Shown here piece by piece: positions 57,628 through 64,000 of a stretch of DNA of 64,000 bases. The translations under genes were made by a program, and so were the position numbers. Position 1 is the first letter of the stretch, and each line of letters starts with the position of its first letter. The notes under the pieces are model-generated. The model had not been told where the DNA came from. It saw only the letters and a list, made by a program, of their open reading frames with translations, and did not search any database. This DNA is from Vibrio splendidus. Lineage in GTDB: Bacteria; Pseudomonadota; Gammaproteobacteria; Enterobacterales; Vibrionaceae. The stretch covers positions 1-64,000 of the forward strand of contig NZ_MCUN01000008.1 of NCBI RefSeq assembly GCF_002873455.1. The letters run 5' to 3'.

Positions 57628-59088
57628 TTATAGCAGGCGTTTACGCTGACTCGATGGGGCAATGCCCAGAGACTCACGGTATTTTGCTATGGTACGTCTA
57701 GCTACCTGAATTCCTTGGTCAGCCAGTAAAGCAGCAATCTTACTGTCACTTAGAGGCTTAGCGGTATTTTCCGCTGCGACAAGCTTCTTAATGAGTGCGC
57801 GAATTGCTGTAGATGAACATTCACCGCCATTGTCAGTGCTGACATGGCTTGAGAAAAAGTATTTGAGTTCGAAGATACCACGTGGCGTGTGCATGAACTT
57901 TTGAGTCGTCACACGAGAAATCGTGGATTCATGCATATCAACGGCTAACGCAACATCATTCAGAACCATTGGCTTCATCGCTTCTTCGCCATGTTCGAAG
58001 AAATCACGCTGATGTTCAACAATGCATCGCGCAACTTTGAGTAGCGTCTCATTTCGGCTTTCTAAGCTTTTGATTAGCCATTTTGCTTCTTGCAAATTTG
58101 AGCGAATGAATTGGTTGTCTGCGCTGCTGCCCTTGCTACCAAGAGCGGCATATTGCTGATTTACTTTCAGCTTAGGGACGCTATCAGGGTTAATGGTGAC
58201 TAACCACTTTCCAAGATCTTTGAATACCGTTACGTCAGGAACCACATATTCAGTCTCGTCCGGTGTAATCTTACTGCCAGGTCGAGGATCCAGTTGCTGA
58301 ATCAGCTGCAGAACCTCACGTAGTTCCGCTTCTTTCAGCTTGGTTTCTTTGATGACTAATTTGTAATCGCGGTTACCGAGTTGGTCGATGTGGCTAGTAA
58401 GTACTAACTTAGCTTCGTTAAGCCAAGGGGTATCCTGGGGAAAGGTTGCCAGTTGCAGTAACAAGCAATCTTGTAGGTTCACTGAACCGACACCCAGCGG
58501 GTCAAACTGCTGAACTCGTTTGCGGACGGCTTCAATCTCATCAAGCTCTACTTCTTCGCTATCGAAGTTTTCAAGGATATCTTCACAAGATACGGTTAGG
58601 TAGCCATAGTCATCAATGGCATCAATCAGCGCGAAAGCAATGCTTCGGTCAGTTTCAGAGAATGGTGTTAGGTCGAGTTGCCAAAGTAGATAATCGTGTA
58701 GGCTTTGAGTGGTTTCGCCTTGATAAACAGGCATCTCGTCATCAATCGCAATACCAGTGTTACCTGTGTTTGCGCTGTAGACGTCTTCCCAAGTTGTGTC
58801 GATTTCTAGTTCGTTGCCAATTTCTGACTTTTCGATTAAGTCTGAGCTATCAGGTAAATCTTGCTCTGTGGCTTCAACTGTTTCTTTCTCGTCACTGCTA
58901 GGTTTCTCTTCCGATGTAGGCGTGTCTTCATTGCCTTCTTCGACATCGAGTAGTGGATTAGATTCAAGTGCTTCTTGAATCTCTTGTTGCAAATCTAAAG
59001 TAGACAATTGCAACAAACGAATCGCTTGCTGCAACTGAGGAGTCATTGCTAACTGTTGGCCTAGCTTAAGTTGTAATGAGGGTTTCAT
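57628..59088 (-). CDS. rpoN: RNA polymerase sigma-54 factor
   Basis: 486 residues. The Gln/Leu-rich region I ([20 protein letters not shown]) is followed by the acidic region II, the core-binding domain and, near the end, the RpoN box [10 protein letters not shown] (463-472). Sigma-54 needs AAA+ activators and in vibrios drives flagellar, nitrogen and quorum-sensing genes. It is 54 bases downstream of lptB. Confidence 0.97.
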   Translation of the reverse strand: MKPSLQLKLGQQLAMTPQLQQAIRLLQLSTLDLQQEIQEALESNPLLDVEEGNEDTPTSEEKPSSDEKETVEATEQDLPDSSDLIEKSEIGNELEIDTTWEDVYSANTGNTGIAIDDEMPVYQGETTQSLHDYLLWQLDLTPFSETDRSIAFALIDAIDDYGYLTVSCEDILENFDSEEVELDEIEAVRKRVQQFDPLGVGSVNLQDCLLLQLATFPQDTPWLNEAKLVLTSHIDQLGNRDYKLVIKETKLKEAELREVLQLIQQLDPRPGSKITPDETEYVVPDVTVFKDLGKWLVTINPDSVPKLKVNQQYAALGSKGSSADNQFIRSNLQEAKWLIKSLESRNETLLKVARCIVEHQRDFFEHGEEAMKPMVLNDVALAVDMHESTISRVTTQKFMHTPRGIFELKYFFSSHVSTDNGGECSSTAIRALIKKLVAAENTAKPLSDSKIAALLADQGIQVARRTIAKYRESLGIAPSSQRKRLL

Positions 59089-59142
59089 TCAGTGTGACTT
59101 ACCTAGTTATTATTCTTAGAACTCTCGATACTCTCTATATAA

Positions 59143-59868
59143 TCATAGACGGAATTGTTCGCCTAGATAAACTTGTTTAACTTGTTCGTTATTGAGAACA
59201 TCTTCAGGAGTACCCTCGGCGATCAGGTGTCCTTGGCTTACGATGTAAGCTTTTTCACACACATCTAATGTTTCACGAACGTTGTGATCGGTAATCAAAA
59301 CGCCCAAGCCGCGATCGCGCAGGTGGACAATGATTTTTTTGATATCGATAACTGAGATCGGGTCAACACCGGCAAAGGGTTCATCCAGTAGAATGAACTG
59401 CGGGTTTGCTGCTAGAGCACGAGCAATCTCAACACGACGTCGTTCACCACCTGACAGAGCCATACCATTACTGGTGCGGATATGTTGGATGTGGAACTCT
59501 TCCAGCAGGTCTTCCAGCTTATCTTGACGCTGTTCATTGGTCATCTCATCACGGGTTTGTAAAACGGCCATGATGTTGTTCTCAACTGACAACTTACGGA
59601 AAATCGATGCTTCTTGCGGCAGATAACCGATCCCAAGGCGAGAGCGACTATGCATAGGCAAGATACTGATGTCTCGGTCATCAATGCTGATGGTACCTTC
59701 ATCACGCGCAACCAGACCAACAATCATATAGAAAGACGTGGTTTTACCCGCACCGTTAGGTCCAAGCAGACCAACGATCTGGCCTGACTCTACCTGCAAG
59801 CTTACGTCAGTAACAACTTTACGCTTGCTGTAGGTTTTCGCTAGGTTTTTTGCTTTAAGAACAGCCAT
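59143..59868 (-). CDS. lptB: LPS export ABC transporter ATP-binding protein LptB
   Basis: 241 residues: Walker [10 protein letters not shown] (36-44), signature LSGGERRR (138-145), Walker B FILLDEP (158-164). It drives LptFG to pull lipopolysaccharide from the inner membrane. It starts 2 nt after lptA. Confidence 0.97.
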   Translation of the reverse strand: MAVLKAKNLAKTYSKRKVVTDVSLQVESGQIVGLLGPNGAGKTTSFYMIVGLVARDEGTISIDDRDISILPMHSRSRLGIGYLPQEASIFRKLSVENNIMAVLQTRDEMTNEQRQDKLEDLLEEFHIQHIRTSNGMALSGGERRRVEIARALAANPQFILLDEPFAGVDPISVIDIKKIIVHLRDRGLGVLITDHNVRETLDVCEKAYIVSQGHLIAEGTPEDVLNNEQVKQVYLGEQFRL

Positions 59869-59870
59869 CG

Positions 59871-60365
59871 TTACTTATTCACTTCCGTTGGTTGTAAAAC
59901 CGTTGACACTCGTTTGTTTTCACCACTGTCAGCGACTAATTTTTGAGAGCCGATCTGGTAGGTGATCTTAGATCCTCGAATGATGCTGCCATCTTGAGAT
60001 AGCATTGCATTCTTAGTCATGATCAGTTTGTCGGCAACAAGCTGGTAATGTAAGTCGTCAGCTTCACCGTAGAGTGTCTTCCCGTCGTCAGTCAGTTGAG
60101 AGAAGGTTGCTTGCTTACCGAAGCCTTGAATTTCTTCAATCTCACCGTTTACGGCGTTGCGGGTAACAATAACCTTATCGGCATTGATATTGATGCTGCC
60201 TTGCTTAAGGTTTACATCACCAAGGAAGGTAACTTGGTTACTTTTCATATCCAATTGCTGGCTGTCTGAGTCAATGTAGACAGGTTGCTCGCTATCCGAA
60301 GAAAGGGCATAGACATTAGGCGCCGCAAGGGTCAAAGCGAATAAACTAAGGTGTAAGAGTTTCAT
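59871..60365 (-). CDS. lptA: LPS transport periplasmic protein LptA
   Basis: 164 residues from the ATG at 60365 (AAGGT just upstream), giving a proper signal peptide [20 protein letters not shown]; the upstream ATG at 60398 would spoil it. The OstA-type beta jellyroll ([20 protein letters not shown]) forms the periplasmic LPS bridge. It overlaps the 3' end of lptC by 20 bases. Confidence 0.94.
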   Translation of the reverse strand: MKLLHLSLFALTLAAPNVYALSSDSEQPVYIDSDSQQLDMKSNQVTFLGDVNLKQGSININADKVIVTRNAVNGEIEEIQGFGKQATFSQLTDDGKTLYGEADDLHYQLVADKLIMTKNAMLSQDGSIIRGSKITYQIGSQKLVADSGENKRVSTVLQPTEVNK

Positions 60366-60909
60366 ATCTACCTTGAACAGAATTAAAGAGGGTTGCATTG
60401 TTGGTACCGAAGTTACCTTTCATTGCTTGTCCCTCAGTTTCAAAAAATGTACCGATCATGTGGACCGGAGTCTCTGAATAAAAATCTCGGCTAGGCAGCT
60501 CAACAACCATTTTATCTGTGGTCATTGTATCGAAGCTGGCTTCTGGCAATAGGTTCTTTGCCACGACGTTGTCATAAAAAGTGACAACTTGATTCTCATC
60601 CATAATCGCGCGATCAGCGGTGACTTGCCATTCAATAGTGTGTCCTTCACGGAATACCGAAAGAACCGGGTTTTGAAAATGCGTATCGCCAACCACTGAA
60701 TAATGTTCTAAATACGTCGATTCAACTTGATAGCTACGAATACCGCTTTCGTCATAGCTAATGTTGTTTAGACTTTTGCCACTAAACGCAGGCAGCTCCA
60801 AATTTGGAGCTACTTGTATTGTCGAAGTTTGCTCTTTGTCGAACAGATAATAGGTCGACCAAGAGGCAATAAATATTAGTATTAAATAGATAATACGAGT
60901 AAAACTCAT
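60346..60909 (-). CDS. lptC: LPS export protein LptC
   Basis: 187 residues with one N-terminal anchor (IIYLILIFIASWSTYYLF) and a periplasmic jellyroll (SGIRSYQVESTYLEHY). It accepts LPS from LptBFG and hands it to LptA. It overlaps kdsC by 4 bases and lptA by 20 bases. Confidence 0.94.
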   Translation of the reverse strand: MSFTRIIYLILIFIASWSTYYLFDKEQTSTIQVAPNLELPAFSGKSLNNISYDESGIRSYQVESTYLEHYSVVGDTHFQNPVLSVFREGHTIEWQVTADRAIMDENQVVTFYDNVVAKNLLPEASFDTMTTDKMVVELPSRDFYSETPVHMIGTFFETEGQAMKGNFGTNNATLFNSVQGRYETLTP

Positions 60910-61463
60910 ATGCTTAAACCTTTATGCACGTCGAGTTCATTTCTTGCTTGTAAAATAAGGTCGCAGACTTCACGTACCGCGCCGTGACCACCGTTAATGG
61001 TTGTCACGTAATTTGCACGCTTTGCTAGCAGTGGGTGACCATCTGCTACACATACCTTCAAGCCAACTTTTTCCATCACAGGCCAGTCGATCAGATCGTC
61101 TCCGATGTAGCCCGTATTTTCAGGATTCACTGAAAGTTTATCGCAAATATCTTGATAGGCCTTAACTTTATCATCTTGACCTTGGTAAATAAGCTTAATA
61201 CCGAGAGCGGTCATTCGATTCTCAACAATTTGAGATTTACGGCCAGTGATGATCGCGATTTCGATACCAGCGTTCATCAGTGACTTAATGCCATAGCCAT
61301 CACGAGTGTGGAAGGTTTTCAGTTCTTCACCGTTGTTGCCCATGTAGATGCGACCATCTGAGAATACGCCATCGACATCGCAAATAAGCAATTTGATCTC
61401 TTTTGCTACGGCAAACACTTCTGAATCTACCGTGCCGTATAGAGTTTCGACTGTCTGTGTCAT
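60906..61463 (-). CDS. kdsC: 3-deoxy-D-manno-octulosonate 8-phosphate phosphatase KdsC
   Basis: 185 residues, HAD superfamily: CDVDGVFSDG places the nucleophile Asp29 and acid/base Asp31, and GDDLIDWPVM is motif III. It frees Kdo from its 8-phosphate for LPS core synthesis. It overlaps kdsD by 1 base (TAATG) and lptC by 4 bases. Confidence 0.95.
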   Translation of the reverse strand: MTQTVETLYGTVDSEVFAVAKEIKLLICDVDGVFSDGRIYMGNNGEELKTFHTRDGYGIKSLMNAGIEIAIITGRKSQIVENRMTALGIKLIYQGQDDKVKAYQDICDKLSVNPENTGYIGDDLIDWPVMEKVGLKVCVADGHPLLAKRANYVTTINGGHGAVREVCDLILQARNELDVHKGLSI

Positions 61464-62434
61464 TACATTACTCCTGCTTTCAGTAAGTCATGCATGTTTA
61501 ACGCTCCGACTAGTTTGCCTTCATGGCACAGCATTAGGCCATTGATGCTCTTAGCTTGCATCAAGTTCAAACCCTCAACCGCGAGCATGTTTGGTTCTGC
61601 TACCGTCGGATTTAGCGTCATCACGTCGCCGATCTGCGTATCATGGATATCGATGCGCTTGTCTAGGATACGGCGCAAATCACCATCAGTAAAAATACCG
61701 GCCATTAGACCGTCTTCACCCACGACTGCCGTCATCCCCAAGCCTTTTTGAGATATCTCCAAAAGAGCGTCTCGTACCAATGCTTCCGGTGCTACCACTG
61801 GGAGTGCATCGCCCGTATGCATGATATCTTCAAGCTTCAATAATAGTTGTCGACCCAAAGCGCCGCCAGGGTGGGACAAAGCAAAATCTTGCGCAGTAAA
61901 GCCTCTGGCTTGTAAAAGTGCGACGGCTAATGCATCACCCATCACTAAGGTAGCCGTTGTACTGGTTGTTGGCGCAAGACCAAGTGGACACGCTTCTTCT
62001 GGTACTGATATTTGTAAATGAATATCAGACAAAGTCGCCATGTTTGATGCTGGCTTACCTGTCATGCTGATAATCTTGATGTTCAAACGCTTCAATACCG
62101 GGAATAAGCTTAGGATTTCACCTGATTCGCCAGAGTTGGATATTGCTATCACAACATCGCCAGCCCCGATCATTCCTAAGTCACCGTGCGCAGCTTCCCC
62201 TGGGTGTACGAAGAAAGCGGATGTCCCAGTACTTGCTAGTGTTGCTGCTATTTTTTTGCCGATGTGACCAGATTTCCCCATGCCCATCACAACCACTTTT
62301 CCTTTGTTGTTTAGGATAAGGTCGCAAGCTTTGCAAAAGTCATCATTAAAATATTGGTCCAATTGAGTAAGACCTGCAACTTCGGTTTCCAAAACTTGCT
62401 TTGCAACACTGCGGTAATCGAATGACTGAGACAT
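61463..62434 (-). CDS. kdsD: D-arabinose 5-phosphate isomerase KdsD
   Basis: 323 residues from the ATG at 62434, where GGAG lies 6 nt away; the TTG 12 bases upstream overlaps that ribosome site and is rejected. A SIS domain (VVMGMGKSGHIGKKIAATLA; AISNSGESGE) is followed by two CBS domains (about 210-323). It makes arabinose 5-phosphate, the first dedicated step to Kdo. Confidence 0.94.
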   Translation of the reverse strand: MSQSFDYRSVAKQVLETEVAGLTQLDQYFNDDFCKACDLILNNKGKVVVMGMGKSGHIGKKIAATLASTGTSAFFVHPGEAAHGDLGMIGAGDVVIAISNSGESGEILSLFPVLKRLNIKIISMTGKPASNMATLSDIHLQISVPEEACPLGLAPTTSTTATLVMGDALAVALLQARGFTAQDFALSHPGGALGRQLLLKLEDIMHTGDALPVVAPEALVRDALLEISQKGLGMTAVVGEDGLMAGIFTDGDLRRILDKRIDIHDTQIGDVMTLNPTVAEPNMLAVEGLNLMQAKSINGLMLCHEGKLVGALNMHDLLKAGVM

Positions 62435-62468
62435 TAAATACTCCAAGTACGGGAAGTTAAATCAATAA

Positions 62469-63434
62469 TTAAGCTGACATGTTCATAAGTAGGTAAGCTT
62501 GGTAGGCCACGAATGTCACTATTAGTACGCCGCCTTCAATACGATTCACACTGCGTGATTTACCTAACGCCATGACGACAAGCAGTAGCGATACGCCTAG
62601 CATTACCCAGAAGTCACGACCCATAGCAAACTCGCTTAAGACGGAAGGGTTGAGGATGCCAGGGATACCCATAACAGCAAGGATGTTGAATACGTTCGAG
62701 CCAATGATATTACCCACGGCCATATCATCCTCACCTTTCATTACGCCAGCAAGTGATGCTGCTAGCTCAGGCAGACTTGTACCAACGGCAATAATGGTTA
62801 AACCAATCACAAGGTCGCTCATGCCAAAGAACTTCGCGATAACAACCGCGTTATCAACTAATACATTGGCAGCTAAAGGCAGAATAATTAGACCAACCAC
62901 TACCCACATTGCGGCTTTAAGGTTACTTACGCCTTCTGGAACCTCAGATTCTTGCTCGTCAAGGAAGGCATCGCCGTTCTTTTTCTCGCTGCGGCTGATT
63001 TGCAGCATCGCAAATAAGAATGCGGCAAAAAGAACAAACAACAACACACCTTCATAGAATCCTAAATGGTTGTCCCACAGCAAAGCGCCCGCTAGTAGAG
63101 TGACACCAATCATCAATGGTAGTTCACGGCGAATCACGCCAGAGCTAATAGATAGTGGCTTGATAAGGGCTGTAATACCTAGAATCAACGCGATGTTGGC
63201 GATGTTTGAACCGAGAACGTTACCTACAGCTGTATCTGTTTTTCCGTCAAGCGCGGCTGTTGCAGAAACCATCATTTCTGGGGCCGAAGAGCCCATTGCT
63301 AGAATTGTCATACCGATAACTAGTGGTGAGATACCGAAGTTGCGAGCAAGAGCAGCGGCACCATAGACCAGTTTATCTGCACTCCACACCAAAAAACCTA
63401 GACCGATAATGAGAAACGCAATCGCTTCAAGCAT
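62469..63434 (-). CDS. yrbG: Calcium/sodium antiporter family protein YrbG
   Basis: 321 residues with about ten membrane spans in two inverted repeats, each holding a cation-site motif: TILAMGSSAPEMMVS and TIIAVGTSLPELAASL, followed by GNVLGSN and GNIIGSN. A member of the CaCA exchangers. It heads the kds-lpt block, as in E. coli. Confidence 0.93.
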   Translation of the reverse strand: MLEAIAFLIIGLGFLVWSADKLVYGAAALARNFGISPLVIGMTILAMGSSAPEMMVSATAALDGKTDTAVGNVLGSNIANIALILGITALIKPLSISSGVIRRELPLMIGVTLLAGALLWDNHLGFYEGVLLFVLFAAFLFAMLQISRSEKKNGDAFLDEQESEVPEGVSNLKAAMWVVVGLIILPLAANVLVDNAVVIAKFFGMSDLVIGLTIIAVGTSLPELAASLAGVMKGEDDMAVGNIIGSNVFNILAVMGIPGILNPSVLSEFAMGRDFWVMLGVSLLLVVMALGKSRSVNRIEGGVLIVTFVAYQAYLLMNMSA

Positions 63435-63698
63435 GATGATTCCTAAAAATTAATAAAAAACGGAGAATTAACCGCTAATTTTGACTTGTTGCTAGATAAA
63501 AGGGAAGTCACTCTACAAATTAATTGCCAGTTAGTGATAAAGAAATGTAGCCGAGCAAAGAATTTCTCAATGCTTTCAAATCCCTGCCATTATTTTCTGT
63601 TTTTTATAATTAATTGAACAGTGCTTTTAATTCTAAAGTAGACTCATTATTATTGCAGCCATAATTGGCGTTTTTTAAAGCAAGGAAACAACAAAAAT
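63435..63698. other. Divergent promoter region between yrbG and mlaF
   Basis: 264 AT-rich bases between two divergent operons. I see no open frame, clear sigma-70 pair or hairpin that I can support; the promoters of both operons should lie here. Confidence 0.35.
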
Positions 63699-64000
63699 AT
63701 GTTGAACACTGAGCTTGTTAAAGTTAAGAACCTCAGCTTCTCACGCGGTGATCGCGTTATTTTTGATGACATCAGTTTAGAGGTGCCTCAAGGCAAAATA
63801 ACCGCAATCATGGGCCCGTCAGGGATCGGTAAAACGACTCTACTGCGTTTGATTGGCGGACAATTACCGCCAGATGAGGGCGAAATTTGGTTTGATGGTG
63901 ACAATATCCCTGCATTGTCACGTCGTAAGTTATATCAAGCCCGCAAGAAAATGAGCATGCTTTTCCAATCGGGGGCACTTTTTACTGATCTTAATGTCTT
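63699..64000 (+). CDS. mlaF: Phospholipid ABC transporter ATP-binding protein MlaF, 5' part
   Basis: The frame opens at the ATG at 63699 and runs off the window after about 100 codons. Walker A GPSGIGKTT is at residues 39-47, and the Q-loop region reads MSMLFQSGALFTDLN, which is diagnostic of MlaF rather than other ABC ATPases. It powers retrograde phospholipid transport to keep the outer membrane asymmetric. Its position beside yrbG matches E. coli. Confidence 0.9.
   Translation, partial: MLNTELVKVKNLSFSRGDRVIFDDISLEVPQGKITAIMGPSGIGKTTLLRLIGGQLPPDEGEIWFDGDNIPALSRRKLYQARKKMSMLFQSGALFTDLNV

Overview
The window is a chromosomal segment of a gammaproteobacterium, almost certainly a Vibrio (Vibrionaceae). 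The ribosomal proteins are very close to enterobacterial ones in length and sequence. Several families typical of Vibrio are present: a VcgC/VcgE-type (DUF2780) lipoprotein, a ZrgA-type zinc protein and a TIGR03899-type protein. Base composition is moderate and nothing looks like a recent mobile island: I see no insertion sequence, integron, prophage, CRISPR array, tRNA or rRNA gene.

Layout. (1) 1-14177, plus strand: the 3' end of tuf, then the S10 operon (rpsJ to rpsQ), the spc operon (rplN to rpmJ, including secY) and the alpha operon (rpsM-rpsK-rpsD-rpoA-rplQ), each with a recognisable leader or promoter and terminators between blocks. (2) 14200-24500: a junction with two 7-bp tandem repeats, a DUF2780 lipoprotein, fklB divergent from a YtfB/OapA-like gene, an EamA transporter with an ElaA-type acetyltransferase, a Crp/Fnr regulator, and a tight seven-gene minus-strand operon (DedA, ATP-grasp, DinB, TANGO2/NRDE, YHS, DoxX-like, OlsF-like double acyltransferase). 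(3) 24500-31730: cpdB, then the sulfate activation cluster cysD-cysN-SLC13 transporter-cysC. (4) 31880-37000: a TIGR03899-type protein, an unlisted 34-residue membrane peptide, and a probable zinc uptake operon (DUF2607, ZrgA with a His-rich repeat, ABC ATPase, permease, DUF3299) headed by a perfect Zur-type palindrome. (5) 37000-48280: ytfJ, ytfK-like, msrA, tamA-tamB, ytfP, fbp, mpl, ubiX. (6) 48320-51900: a TPP riboswitch and thiB-thiP-thiQ. (7) 51950-54080: darP (yjgA) and pmbA. (8) 54150-63440: a minus-strand block read as yrbG-kdsD-kdsC-lptC-lptA-lptB-rpoN-hpf-ptsN-rapZ-ptsO, then mgtE. (9) 63699-end: the start of mlaF on the plus strand.

How it works together. The first third builds ribosomes, RNA polymerase alpha and the Sec channel. 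The last third makes Kdo, moves LPS across the envelope and begins the Mla lipid transport operon. The middle mixes envelope maintenance (TamAB, Mpl), nutrient capture (sulfate, thiamine, zinc, nucleotides) and stress or repair proteins. Many middle genes (fklB, ytfB, cpdB, ytfJ, ytfK, msrA, tamAB, ytfP, fbp, mpl, yjgA, pmbA) sit close together in E. coli too, so this is an old neighbourhood with Vibrio-specific inserts.

The best candidates for under-described biology are the seven-gene olsF-like operon, the Zur-headed zinc operon and the 34-residue membrane peptide.
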